From Fuerstiella marisgermanici (lineage in GTDB: Bacteria; Planctomycetota; Planctomycetia; Planctomycetales; Planctomycetaceae), in contig NZ_CP017641.1 of NCBI RefSeq assembly GCF_001983935.1, positions 2,914,001 to 2,978,000 of the forward strand: a DNA stretch of 64,000 nucleotides. The letters run 5' to 3'. The translations under genes and the position numbers were made by a program. The notes under the pieces are model-generated. The model did no database searches. It was not told the DNA's origin and worked only from the letters and a program-made list of their open reading frames with translations. Each line of letters begins with the position of its first letter. Position 1 is the stretch's first letter. This document shows, piece after piece, positions 1 through 9,459 of the stretch.

Positions 1-1253
1 CTGCACAGTTTTCGGTTGTCGTCACCATCTTCTGTATAGTCGAGGACTCGACCGGTCTGCAGCGTTCCACCAAGACCACCAGCGGTCAGCAGCGGAACTT
101 TCGTGGAATCATGCTTGCTGCCTGACCACATATTGTTGACGAACAGAAGGCACGAATGGTCAAGCACGGTTGCGTCACCTTCCGGCATGGCGTCCAGTCG
201 ACTGGCCAGGTACGCCAACTGACTGCAATAGAACGACGTCACACGTTTCCAGTCTTCCGACCGTTCGTTGTGCGATGCCGAATGGTGTGCACTGCGGACA
301 TTTAGAAACGGATAGAACAGCCCGGAGATATCACGACACAATAACAATGTTGCGAACCGCGTTTTGTCGGTTTGAAATGCCAGAGCGATGATGTCGCACA
401 TCAGCCGCATATGTTCTCGAATATCTTCCGGCAGTCCGTTGTCCGGTCGAGGCATGGTGATAGCGGGCTTGCCCTGCGTTTTCGCTCGCTCAATCGCCCT
501 ATCCTGATCGCCTCGCATTCTTTCGATGCGTTTCTCGACCTCACGCACACTGGTCAGATACTCATCCAGCTTGGCTCGGTCGCTGGCGCTGGCCTGTCGG
601 CTCAGCCTTTCGGCGTGCTCTTTCACCCGGTCCAGAACACTTTTGTTTCGTCGGCTGCCGCGGTTGTCGAACAAGCTGTCAAAGGCCAGTGACGGATAAA
701 CTTCCATCGGCACGGGCGACGTGGCGTTCTGCCACGAAATGTGCGAACTGTACGCCATCGAAAAGTTTGTTTCGTGATAGCCGGTAATCGGTTGTTCGCA
801 TCCGAGTACCATGCTGGGCTGAGCCGTCTCCTGACCGAGATGGTTGGCCAGTAGCTGATCGACGCTGATACCGCCGCGAAGTTCGGCTCCCTTTTGCAGC
901 GAAGCACCGGACAGGATGTTGCCCGTCTGCCCAGGATGAATGCCAACGCCAGTGGAGTTCTTATTGAACAATCCCTGAATGACGTTGAGCTTCTGTTTGA
1001 GAGGCTCCATGGGTGCCAGGCATTCGCTAAGCTCCATTTCGGAGCCTTCATTTTTTGCCCACCAGTGATCCGGGTGCACACCACAGGCCATGAACAACAC
1101 GGCAAATCGTTTCGGGAACGGGCCTTGCTTTGTTGAGACCGATGGATCGAGTCCCCAGACGGGAATGGAATCAAGCCACGGAAGAGCCATAGTAACGCCG
1201 GCCCCACGAAGCAGAGTGCGGCGGCCGATTCGACGGTTGGTCAATTTATTCAT
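1..1253 (-). CDS. DUF1552 family protein, partial (C-terminus beyond the window)
   Basis: The minus-strand reading from the ATG at 1253 stays open to the window edge (417 complete codons). It begins MNKLTNRRIGRRTLLRGAG, a twin-arginine-like export signal followed by ALPWLDS, typical of DUF1552 proteins. Family-typical stretches follow: a FAVLFMACGVHPDHWW-type segment, the AHHSASHN motif and, near the edge, GGLGGTLQTGRVLDY. The start overlaps the stop of the upstream cytochrome gene by 8 bases (ATGAATAA), so the two are probably translationally coupled. DUF1552 proteins are predicted to be exported and almost always accompany DUF1592-type cytochromes in planctomycetes; their biochemical role is unknown. 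Roughly the last 30-60 residues should lie outside the window. Confidence 0.93.
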   Translation of the reverse strand, partial: MNKLTNRRIGRRTLLRGAGVTMALPWLDSIPVWGLDPSVSTKQGPFPKRFAVLFMACGVHPDHWWAKNEGSEMELSECLAPMEPLKQKLNVIQGLFNKNSTGVGIHPGQTGNILSGASLQKGAELRGGISVDQLLANHLGQETAQPSMVLGCEQPITGYHETNFSMAYSSHISWQNATSPVPMEVYPSLAFDSLFDNRGSRRNKSVLDRVKEHAERLSRQASASDRAKLDEYLTSVREVEKRIERMRGDQDRAIERAKTQGKPAITMPRPDNGLPEDIREHMRLMCDIIALAFQTDKTRFATLLLCRDISGLFYPFLNVRSAHHSASHNERSEDWKRVTSFYCSQLAYLASRLDAMPEGDATVLDHSCLLFVNNMWSGSKHDSTKVPLLTAGGLGGTLQTGRVLDYTEDGDDNRKLC

Positions 1254-4242
1254 GCTGGAAGGCCTTCCCTCGCTTATTCAGGAACTGCGGGCTGGTCACA
1301 ATACTTTCGATTAAACTGCTCAGCCGATATTCATGGGTTTGAAGTTGCTTCTGAATATCGCGAATCAGCAGTTCGTCGGACAAAATCAAACTTCGCCCCA
1401 ACGCATAGGATAGCAGCTTACGACTTAGGTTTTCGACAAATTCTTCCTGACGATATTCGACAAGGTAACTTCGCAGTTCGTCGACACCGGCCGCAGAATG
1501 GCCGCCGGGCAGGATGGCGGCCGTATCGACCGGGCGACCGCCCAGATCTGTCTGCCGCCGTTCACCGATCGGGCCGAAGCCTTCAAAGACCAGACCGACC
1601 GAATCGATTCGCTCATGGCAACCCGCACAACTTTTGTGTTCGCGATGTTTGGCAAGAGCTTCTCGCAGCGTGAGTTCCCCCAGCTTCGATTCGTCTGCAG
1701 GAAGTTCGGGCACGTTGGGAGGTGGCGGCGGAATGCGTTCGCCCAGAAGTCTCCGCACAACCCAGTAGCCGCGCTTCACCGGGCTGGTTCTTAGCCCCGG
1801 CGCGTTCTTCGTTAAGAACACGCTCATCGGCAGCAGCCCGCCACGACCGTGTTGCGTCGCGTCGTCCAGGCGAGCCCATTCGTGTTCGTTTGCTGTTACG
1901 TTCTCGGCACCATAGTGCTTCGCGAGCACCGCGTTCACGAAGGTATAGTCACCGTCCAGTAGATTGGTAATCGATTGGTCCCGCCGAATCAGGTCGACCA
2001 AAAACTGAATCGGTTCTTCGAACATCGCCTGACGCAATTCGTCGGTGAATTCCGGAAACCGTTCGCGATCGACGCTGTTGTGTTCTTCAAATCGACGTAT
2101 GTCCAGCCAGTTGCCGCCGAATTCCACGGCAAGAGCCCGCATGCGATCGTCCTTCAGCATCCGTCGCGTTTGAGCAACCAGCACGTCACGCTGATGAAGA
2201 GTGCCCGCCTCGGCCGCTTGCAGCAATTCAGCATCCGGCATGCTGGACCACAGAAAATAGCTAAGCCGACTCGCGAGTTCGTAGTCCGTCAACGGCCGAC
2301 GAACATTGTTGTCCGCCGCCATGTCGACTCGGTAACTAAAGTGCGGCGACATCAGGATGGAAACAACCGTGTCCTGAATGGCTTCTTCATGATTCAGCTC
2401 TTCCTCGTTTCGCAAAGCTTCATAGAACGCTTTTACGCCATCGCGTTCCGAAGTAGAAAGCGGACGCCGGTACGCGAGTTCTGCGAAGTCGATGGCCGCA
2501 TGCACATGAGACGCCTCAGCGGCCTGCCGAGCATTCTCGACCCAGCGGATCTGCGAGTTAATGTTGCGGAAGTACTGTTCGACAGCTTCGATCGCAACAC
2601 CTTTGCCACCGTTGTCGCGAGCCTTCTGCAGATAAACGACTGCCAGCTTGTCGATCATATCAGCCGACTGAGCGTTCTTGTCTTCGGCACGAGCAAAGTC
2701 GAACTGTGGGTCTCGCATGTAGCGTGAATCCGTGCGTTCGAACCACAAAAATCCGACGTACTGACGCATCGGAGCCGACGCGATAAAGTCGAGTTCCTGC
2801 CACAATGCATCCAACTCACGCTGCTGTTCGTCATTCAATACCAAATCGTACAGCGGACCATCATCACGAAAGTAGCCCATCATGCTGTGAAATCCGGCAC
2901 TCAGCAGCCGTCCCTTTTCGCCCTGCTGCTTGCTGGATTCCTTCACGTAGTCACGTCCGCGTTCCGAAATGAAGAAGGCATCCGGAAACACGTCACAGAA
3001 TTTGGCGAACGCTTCTTCATAGCGTTTTCGTTCATTCACATCTGCGGGGACCAAAAGGTCTTCGTCGATCGAAGGCGTTTCGGCGGACTCGGGATCCTCG
3101 GTGGCGGCTTCCTCTTCGTCCGTTGGTTCCACTGTCAGCAGGTCAGGATCGAACGTCCTGCGGTTCGCGGCACGTTGACGATTTCGCCACAACACAAACG
3201 TTTGCGAACCCTGATGAATGCCGTCAACGCTGATCCTTTCGACGTCCGGCACAACTTTTGATCGAACGCGCAACACGAAGTCGCGCATCGCTTCGCACGC
3301 CGCTCTGGCCTTTTCGGCCTGGCCTTCATCGGCCGGAAGTTTGCGCCACATGTCCTGAAGTGACATGATCGGGCCGACGGCTGACGTCTCATCCGTCAGC
3401 AGTGACCAAACCGTTCGCAGATATTTGGCGCTCACCCGATTTTCCGCCGCCACCTCGGCAAGAGTGCCATTCGATTGCGAAGACGTTGTACGCTGCCGAT
3501 GCTGCCAGGCGGCGTAGAAGTAGTCTGCGAGATCCACCGGCTGCCGCTTATAGAAGTCGACGATCCGTTTCACGCAGTACTTGTCTCGGTCCGTATCCGT
3601 CACTACCGCGTGCGGCGCGAATTCGATTCCGTCAGGCTTCAGCACGAGATGTTCGACAACCTGCCGCGCAGCACCCAGATACTTGTTCAGCAGCGCGGGC
3701 GACATCGTCAGTGATTCGCCCGAGTTGTCGAATCCCGCTTCATTGGCCGCATCAACGGGGAATGTGTCGGTCGGCCGGATGTCGACACCCGTAAGATCGC
3801 GAACGGTGTAGTTGTATTCCGCGTTACTCAATCGGCGAGCCAGCACAATCCCAGGATCACCGGCATTGCGAACAGCCTCGAACTCACGAGCGTCCCGAAT
3901 CCACTTGACGATCGCCGAACTTTGCTCCGCTGTCGGCCCTGGCTCAGCGTCTGCTGGCGGCATCTCCCCGGCCTCAATCCGGTCCAGAACGATCGCCCAT
4001 GTCTGGTGAGCGGTTCCAACATCATGCGCTGACGAATAGCCGCTTAAGTCCAGCTTGGCTTCCGGGTCTTCGCTGCCGTGGCAGTCCAGACAATACGTTT
4101 TCAGATAGGGAACAACGGCTTCCTGAAACGCTTGGTTCAGTTGGCTGTCGTCCGCATCTTTAGCCGTCGCGGCATTCAGCGAACACGCAACGATCGTTGA
4201 AAGGCAAAGAAGTGTGGTCGCTGGTCGATTGGGGAATGGCAA
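1246..4242 (-). CDS. Planctomycete cytochrome c protein (DUF1587/1595/1592/1588/1585), long form
   Basis: Predicted exported haem protein of 998 aa. An N-terminal signal peptide (hydrophobic LLCLSTIVACSL) is followed by a haem-binding CLDCH near residue 53. In order come the DUF1587 segment (RRLSNAEYNYTVRDLTG), a large insertion of about 300 residues, DUF1595 (ELAYRRPLSTSERDG), DUF1592 (ELASRLSYFLWSSMPD), DUF1588 with a second CAGCH motif after a PPPPPNVPELP stretch, and DUF1585 at the end. The insertion makes it about 350 residues longer than its paralogue at 10.5-12.4 kb. The only start I find in frame after the upstream stop is TTG at 4242, with a weak ribosome site, so the exact start is uncertain. 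It is first in an operon with the DUF1552 gene. Polysaccharide-linked or respiratory redox roles have been suggested for the family, but none is shown here. Confidence 0.93.
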   Translation of the reverse strand: MPFPNRPATTLLCLSTIVACSLNAATAKDADDSQLNQAFQEAVVPYLKTYCLDCHGSEDPEAKLDLSGYSSAHDVGTAHQTWAIVLDRIEAGEMPPADAEPGPTAEQSSAIVKWIRDAREFEAVRNAGDPGIVLARRLSNAEYNYTVRDLTGVDIRPTDTFPVDAANEAGFDNSGESLTMSPALLNKYLGAARQVVEHLVLKPDGIEFAPHAVVTDTDRDKYCVKRIVDFYKRQPVDLADYFYAAWQHRQRTTSSQSNGTLAEVAAENRVSAKYLRTVWSLLTDETSAVGPIMSLQDMWRKLPADEGQAEKARAACEAMRDFVLRVRSKVVPDVERISVDGIHQGSQTFVLWRNRQRAANRRTFDPDLLTVEPTDEEEAATEDPESAETPSIDEDLLVPADVNERKRYEEAFAKFCDVFPDAFFISERGRDYVKESSKQQGEKGRLLSAGFHSMMGYFRDDGPLYDLVLNDEQQRELDALWQELDFIASAPMRQYVGFLWFERTDSRYMRDPQFDFARAEDKNAQSADMIDKLAVVYLQKARDNGGKGVAIEAVEQYFRNINSQIRWVENARQAAEASHVHAAIDFAELAYRRPLSTSERDGVKAFYEALRNEEELNHEEAIQDTVVSILMSPHFSYRVDMAADNNVRRPLTDYELASRLSYFLWSSMPDAELLQAAEAGTLHQRDVLVAQTRRMLKDDRMRALAVEFGGNWLDIRRFEEHNSVDRERFPEFTDELRQAMFEEPIQFLVDLIRRDQSITNLLDGDYTFVNAVLAKHYGAENVTANEHEWARLDDATQHGRGGLLPMSVFLTKNAPGLRTSPVKRGYWVVRRLLGERIPPPPPNVPELPADESKLGELTLREALAKHREHKSCAGCHERIDSVGLVFEGFGPIGERRQTDLGGRPVDTAAILPGGHSAAGVDELRSYLVEYRQEEFVENLSRKLLSYALGRSLILSDELLIRDIQKQLQTHEYRLSSLIESIVTSPQFLNKRGKAFQHE

Positions 4243-4601
4243 AGGATCACCGTCGCCTGTTGGAATCTGTGAAGGAATGCTGGAGGGAAATGCAGCGGGG
4301 AGTGAAACGTATCATCAGGCCTAACGAATGCCGCGTCAATCACAGGATCAGCCGCACGCCAGAAACGACGAAGGGATCCTCAGGCCAGAAGCGTTGTGAC
4401 GCACCGCGCCACCCATGCGACAAACCGGGTGCACGCAGAATTTCTGATCGCTTCGTCTACTGCACAGCGGGGCACGCGGAGCTGGTCAGATCGGAAGACT
4501 CGCAGGCGCCCATTTGATTCTCGAGAAACGAAACGGGACACTACTTTCCGGCACACTTTGGCGGTGTCTGTATCTGATTCCCAATTCATCGAGAATGTTT
4601 C
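4243..4601. other. Divergent intergenic region, presumed promoters
   Basis: This 359-bp gap separates the minus-strand cytochrome gene from the plus-strand esterase gene and must carry both promoters. I see no convincing sigma-70 hexamers, operator or RNA gene. A short CACCC/GGGTG inverted repeat lies near 4412-4432. Confidence 0.4.
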
Positions 4602-5741
4602 ATGTCTAAGCAGCGGATGACTGTTCTGGTCGCTTTTCTTACGGTCTCGTTTCTATCCCAGGAAACAGCCTTCGCCGCGCCGCAAAAACGTGAGACGCCG
4701 CCCACGCGGAAGTTTGACGCTCCAGGTTCACCGACGTTCGTGCGTCTGGATGCGAAGCCCGGCTTGAATCCCCCTCTTGATGTGAATGGCAATTTCCTGA
4801 TCGGGCCCGAATACACACCGGCTCCGGAGAACAAACCGGTCGAAGGCGTGCCGCAGGGCCGAGTGCAGCAGTTCGCCATCGATTCGAAGGACACCAAACT
4901 GCTTAACCCGGGGATCGCTCGAAAAGTCTTCGGCACGGTGGACCCCACAAATCCCAAAACGCTGATCGTCGACACTCACGAAATTGACTACCAGCGGCAG
5001 ATCACCGTTTACGTTCCCGATCAATACGTGCCCGGCATCGAAGCACCATTCATGGTCATCCACGACGGTCCCAAAGGCAAACCGAACCTGACGGTGCCGC
5101 ACATTCTGGACAACCTGATCGCTCAGAAACGTGCTCCCGCTTTGATCGCCATCATGATCGCCAACGGCGGCGGCGATGCTCAGGGGCACCAGCGAGGAAA
5201 AGAATATGACACGATGTCGGGTGTGTTTGCCGAGTACATCGAAACCGAAGTGCTGCCCCGTGTAGAGAAAAACTGCGACGTCAAACTGACTAAAGATCCC
5301 GACGGCCGCGCCGCGATGGGCAGCAGTTCCGGAGGTTCCGCCGCACTGATTATGGCGTGGTATCGCACGGACCTCTATCGCCGCGTGCTGACAACGTCAG
5401 GCACGTTCGTGAACCAGCAATGGCCCTTCAACCCCGAAACACCCGGCGGAGCGTGGGACTTTCATGACAAGCTGATCCCGGAAAGCCCCCAAAAGCCGCT
5501 TCGAATTTTCCTTGCCGTCGGCGACCGCGACAACTTCAACCCAAACGTCATGCGCGACGGCATGCACGACTGGGTGGAAGCCAACAATCGCATGGCAAAA
5601 GTATTGAAGGCCAAAGGCTACGATTACCAATACCTGTTCTGCCAAAACTCCGGCCACGGCGTCCGCAACGCCAAATCCCAGTTCCTCCCGCACGCGATCG
5701 AATGGGTTTGGAAAGGGTATGAGCCGAAGCAGAACAAGTAG
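4602..5741 (+). CDS. Secreted alpha/beta-hydrolase, enterochelin-esterase-like
   Basis: A 379-aa protein with a signal peptide (VLVAFLTVSFLSQETAFA then APQ). It has the putative-esterase fold seen in Fes/IroE-type siderophore esterases and similar secreted carboxyl esterases. Visible features are the oxyanion-strand region FMVIHDGP near residue 150, the nucleophile elbow MGSSSGGS near residue 240, the acid region VGDRDNFN near 306 and the catalytic-histidine region NSGHGVRN near 350. The substrate cannot be read from the sequence; in planctomycetes such proteins often act on xylan or other plant or algal esters. The ATG follows a GAGAA ribosome-site-like stretch. It stands alone, divergent from the cytochrome gene. 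Confidence 0.82.
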   Translation: MSKQRMTVLVAFLTVSFLSQETAFAAPQKRETPPTRKFDAPGSPTFVRLDAKPGLNPPLDVNGNFLIGPEYTPAPENKPVEGVPQGRVQQFAIDSKDTKLLNPGIARKVFGTVDPTNPKTLIVDTHEIDYQRQITVYVPDQYVPGIEAPFMVIHDGPKGKPNLTVPHILDNLIAQKRAPALIAIMIANGGGDAQGHQRGKEYDTMSGVFAEYIETEVLPRVEKNCDVKLTKDPDGRAAMGSSSGGSAALIMAWYRTDLYRRVLTTSGTFVNQQWPFNPETPGGAWDFHDKLIPESPQKPLRIFLAVGDRDNFNPNVMRDGMHDWVEANNRMAKVLKAKGYDYQYLFCQNSGHGVRNAKSQFLPHAIEWVWKGYEPKQNK

Positions 5742-5742
5742 T

Positions 5743-5797
5743 GTGGGCACTGCCCACGGAGTATCGAAACCACAACGGATTCGTGGGCAATACCCAC
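5743..5797. repeat. Palindromic intergenic element (GTGGGCA-C-TGCCCAC)
   Basis: Two bases after the esterase stop there is a perfect 7-bp inverted repeat around one base (5743-5757). A related shorter palindrome, GTGGG-caata-CCCAC, follows at 5783-5797. It could act as a terminator hairpin for the esterase gene, but no T-run follows. Dispersed palindromes of this look are common between planctomycete genes. Confidence 0.55.
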
Positions 5798-6200
5798 CCT
5801 ACTTCACTACTCCACTTCGCAAAACAGCACGTCGAAGCCGTCCATTGGTTCGGTCGCCATTTCGTTCATTATCGCGGTTTTGTCGATGCGGCGTTCGGCA
5901 GTACACCGCAACGCTCCCTGTTCCGGTGGCTTCTGCAACTGTCGCCAGATTCGATTAATCAGGTGATCTCGGTCGACAACATTCTTCGGATCAATCTGCT
6001 TCGCCATCACACAACTCATTGCACCCCACTAAAACATGCGACGAAACCATCGTGCGACAAGATTGTCGCATGTCAATGAACCTTGTGCGTATTGGAGGAA
6101 AGCGCAGCAATCCAAGTTACAGTGTAGTCCGGTCCTGCTATGCCGCTGTTGCCGCCTGCTGATTGAGCTTGGGCCTGCTACGGGTTCGCATGCATGTTTC
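5798..6200. other. Gene-free stretch between convergent genes
   Basis: About 400 bp between the esterase and the end of the kinase-RDD gene. Short open frames exist in several phases, but none has family-like composition or a ribosome site. I see nothing functional beyond the palindromes at its left edge. Confidence 0.4.
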
Positions 6201-9200
6201 CTATCGCGGCACCAGATAGCAGCCGGACAGACTGTCGGACAGACTGTCGGACAGAAACCGCGTCCGCTTCGCCGTCCAGACTAGTAGAAGGATGCCCACT
6301 ACAGCGAAGCCGACGCTTGACCACTCTGCAAACAAGAAAGAAAACCCGTGTTGGGGACCTCGTTCTATCCGGGAACACCCTAAAGCGACCAGAAAGGGGA
6401 TGCCAGGCAGGAAGGCTCGCCACAGTAGCCGAAGTCGCGACGCAGGTTCGCCGTGACAGTCAGCGAAGGCGACTCCAAGACTACGAACCAGCCAGCCTCC
6501 GCGCAGGGAAATTGCAGCAAGCAAGCTGGGAATCCAGAAAAATACGGCCCATTGAGCCATATTGAAAAGTGTTTCATTGAAAGCACTGGACCGCCCGACA
6601 GTAACCGTCACGAAGAACCGCTCGCTCACGTCTTTCGCCGCAGCAAACTCCGCGGGTGTCGGCTCCGGTTCAGCCATCAGCGATTTGATGAGAGCCCGGT
6701 CTTCCGGACCGATGTGTGACTTTGCCCGTGGCGAATTCCACTGAGCCGTATCGTTGTACACATCGCGATACTCGTGGGCGATGTAGGTTTTTATCGCGGA
6801 CATCAACTTCGCGTGTTCTTCCGCCCTTCGTTGATGTTGACGTTTTTTCTGAACGTTCAGTGTCTGAATAGCATTGCTTAACTCGCCGACTCGCGGAAAT
6901 GCGTTGTACTGAGGATTTAGCAGCATGTAGCTGAGCAGCCCGCTCAGTCCCCACGAGATAGGCAAAGAGAATGTGATGAGCAACAGAATCAATCTGCGCG
7001 TGCGACTCACCGTAGCATGGCCCTCCTGAAGCCTGTCCGCAATTTGTCGAGTCTGCAACAGAGATTCGGAATTCCACAGACCGATTAGCTTTGGTCTACA
7101 TGACAACGGAACAGTCGTTGTTTCGTCCGCTGCCAGAGGTTTCATGACATGTTGTGCCAGCATCGCGACAAAGCGGATGCAGGCGGATTCCTGATCACTT
7201 CGACTGCTGTGCGTAACGATTGTTTCTTCACGCCGATCAGTTGAACAATCGGGAGCACGAAATGGCAGAAGTTTTAAGTCACCGGTATTGGCCCACAGGT
7301 TTTGCAACGACAGCGTTGCAGGCAAAGTCCTCTCTTCCAGTGAGCATTCCAGTTCCTGCGTCAGGCTTTGAATGAGTTGCCGACCATTTTCCCACCCCAG
7401 TTGGATGTGACCAGTCAGGCCATGGCCACTCGGTGCTTCGTAGCAATCCCAGTTCTCACTCCCTCGTTGGCCGCCAAGCCATCGCAGTCTTCCGGGGCGA
7501 GCCACGTTGCGATCGGCATTGCTGATGGCCGGACTGTTGTCGGCTCGTGTCCTGATCCAGACGCGACGCAGCAGTTTGGGGTCGTAGGCCAGCAGTGTCG
7601 ATTCGCCTTCGTCTTCATTCAACATAGCCAGCACGACGTACGGACCGATTGTCTGCGATGAATCGGCAGCGACGAAGGCTTCGTCCGGCTGACTTAGCTG
7701 GTTGTGCTGAGCGGCGATCATTATCGGGGGCACTAAGGTGACACGAGTCCCCGTCAGCCGGTCGTGGAACGCAGTTTTGTCCCTGGACCTCCACATGGGT
7801 AGAAACAAAGCGGCCGTGAGTACGAACCCGAAGTAATACAAGAAGCCGACAGCTTGTTGAGTTTTGAAATAGGCTTGGGATGCGTTGAAGACGTTGGTTT
7901 CATTGCCAAACTTCACTAACACAATGACCGCCCCAATCAGGAAAGGTATTCGAGTCGTGGCGTCGTAGATCAATGCTCTGAGCGTCGCCGAAGCAAACGA
8001 AGGATGTCGCCCCGTCGCGCTGACCCGCAAGCCCAGGATTCGTTTTCCCGGCGTTGCCCCGAACCGCGATTCACAGATCGCGAAATAGGTAACAGCAATC
8101 ACTCCGGCAATCACAGTGCCATAAACGGAAAGCCGGTTGCTTTCGAACGGATTGATAAACAAAAATAATATGGCACGAGCTAAGAGTGTCACGAGACTGA
8201 TGACGAATACGTCCAGCAGACCGGCAAGGAATCGTTGTTCAAGGCTGGCGGAAATGGGCGTCTGCGATCCGAACGGGGTTAGGCGTTCGCGTAACGCAGC
8301 GTAGCTGGAAGGTCGCGAGCCGCTGGACTTTGCCAGACAGGATTCGATCACGCGACTGAGTGCAGCGGGCACTTCCGGATTTCGGTCATGGACGCTGGGC
8401 GCCGATTTGTCCAGCACCGTCGCCAGCAACTGCACCAGGTTCTTCCCTTCGAACGGTGGCTTGCCGGTAAGCAGGTAGAACAGTGTGACTCCAACGGCGT
8501 AGATGTCGCTGCGCTGGTCGAGTTGCTCGCCACGTAACTGTTCGGGTGATGCGAACGCTGGCGTCCCCAGGAACACGCCCTCCTGAGTCATGTTCGACAT
8601 GGCACTCAGGTCGGTCGGAGCGGTCGAAATAGAAAGCCCGAAGTCGCCGATTTTCACCTGCCCGTTTCGATCAACAAAACAATTCGCCGGTTTTACGTCC
8701 CGATGCAGGACACCTTTTTGTTCGGCCGCTTCCAGGCCGGCAATTACCTGCAGAATTGAGTCGACCGCCTGTTGCACCGGCATCGGTCCAAATTTATCAA
8801 CTTGCGACGCCAAAGTGCCTCCGGCAATCAGCTCCATACTGATCGTCGGAATGCCACCAATTTCTTCGGTTCCGAATACGTACACGCTGTTCGCATGATT
8901 GATGGCCGCTGCCAGACGGCCTTCCCGAAGAAACCGGCTCCGTGCTTCCTGACTATCCAGGGAATGCGACAGCACCTTTAAGGCGACACGCCTCCCGGAC
9001 GGCAGGTGGTCCGCCTCGTATACCGTCCCCATTCCGCCATGCCCTAGACGTCGCACTATCCGGTAGTCGCCGAACAGTTGACCGGCAGGCAAATCTCCCG
9101 CAATCGGTTTATCGGTGGTCCCGGCCTGTGGCTCTGGACCGGCGGTCGGAATAAACGTGGTGGACAGTAACGGACCACCTGAACCCGTCTCAGATTCTGT

Positions 9201-9302
9201 TGGCAAAAATGCACGTTTCATCAGACAGGTTGGACAGAGCGCACCCGGAGAGCTTTCGCGGAGAGGCTGGCCACATTCGGGGCATTGTTCGACTTCACTC
9301 AT
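6201..9302 (-). CDS. Ser/Thr protein kinase fused to RDD-type membrane domains
   Basis: A 1033-aa membrane-bound Hanks-type kinase. A zinc ribbon opens the protein (C7, C10, C23, C26). The kinase domain is complete: glycine loop GHGGMG around 87-92, catalytic Lys K109, HRD at 200-202, DFG at 220-222 and GTPAFASPEQ after it, so it should be active. Residues about 353-525 match an RDD domain (LEQRFLAGLLD, FGATPGKRILGL, HDRLTGTRV). More membrane segments follow, and the C-terminal part again looks RDD-like (RLRLLWRAFLPGIPF). The protein ends in a short SLSD repeat coded by 12-bp tandem DNA repeats. The ECF sigma gene lies 157 bp upstream on the same strand, an arrangement known for planctomycete ECF-kinase pairs. 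The substrate is unknown. Confidence 0.93.
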   Translation of the reverse strand: MSEVEQCPECGQPLRESSPGALCPTCLMKRAFLPTESETGSGGPLLSTTFIPTAGPEPQAGTTDKPIAGDLPAGQLFGDYRIVRRLGHGGMGTVYEADHLPSGRRVALKVLSHSLDSQEARSRFLREGRLAAAINHANSVYVFGTEEIGGIPTISMELIAGGTLASQVDKFGPMPVQQAVDSILQVIAGLEAAEQKGVLHRDVKPANCFVDRNGQVKIGDFGLSISTAPTDLSAMSNMTQEGVFLGTPAFASPEQLRGEQLDQRSDIYAVGVTLFYLLTGKPPFEGKNLVQLLATVLDKSAPSVHDRNPEVPAALSRVIESCLAKSSGSRPSSYAALRERLTPFGSQTPISASLEQRFLAGLLDVFVISLVTLLARAILFLFINPFESNRLSVYGTVIAGVIAVTYFAICESRFGATPGKRILGLRVSATGRHPSFASATLRALIYDATTRIPFLIGAVIVLVKFGNETNVFNASQAYFKTQQAVGFLYYFGFVLTAALFLPMWRSRDKTAFHDRLTGTRVTLVPPIMIAAQHNQLSQPDEAFVAADSSQTIGPYVVLAMLNEDEGESTLLAYDPKLLRRVWIRTRADNSPAISNADRNVARPGRLRWLGGQRGSENWDCYEAPSGHGLTGHIQLGWENGRQLIQSLTQELECSLEERTLPATLSLQNLWANTGDLKLLPFRAPDCSTDRREETIVTHSSRSDQESACIRFVAMLAQHVMKPLAADETTTVPLSCRPKLIGLWNSESLLQTRQIADRLQEGHATVSRTRRLILLLITFSLPISWGLSGLLSYMLLNPQYNAFPRVGELSNAIQTLNVQKKRQHQRRAEEHAKLMSAIKTYIAHEYRDVYNDTAQWNSPRAKSHIGPEDRALIKSLMAEPEPTPAEFAAAKDVSERFFVTVTVGRSSAFNETLFNMAQWAVFFWIPSLLAAISLRGGWLVRSLGVAFADCHGEPASRLRLLWRAFLPGIPFLVALGCSRIERGPQHGFSFLFAEWSSVGFAVVGILLLVWTAKRTRFLSDSLSDSLSGCYLVPR
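6224..6254. repeat. 12-bp tandem repeat inside the kinase-RDD C-terminus
   Basis: The unit CGGACAGACTGT is present twice exactly, then seven bases of a third copy. It encodes the SLSDSLSDSLSG tail of the minus-strand kinase. A 12-bp period keeps the frame, so slippage would lengthen or shorten the tail without breaking the gene. Confidence 0.85.
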
Positions 9303-9459
9303 GTTTTGGTCCGCTACAGGCAGGTAAGAGGCAACCTACCTAAAACGCGCACCGAAAAAGGTTACCGATATTCTCAGAATGCCGCCAGGAATCGACGAAA
9401 TCAGCCGGATATGCCTTAAATGCCGCAGATGAATGATGTGTCTCGCGGGGAAACGCGGC

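Noticed and set aside
1975-2727. 250-residue open frame on the plus strand
   Set aside because: It is antisense to the DUF1592-type gene, has no family motif or ribosome site, and its composition is what the mirrored codon usage gives.
6178-6423. CRISPR-like reading of the GTCGGACAGACT repeats
   Set aside because: The 12-bp units are contiguous without spacers and are within a coding region.
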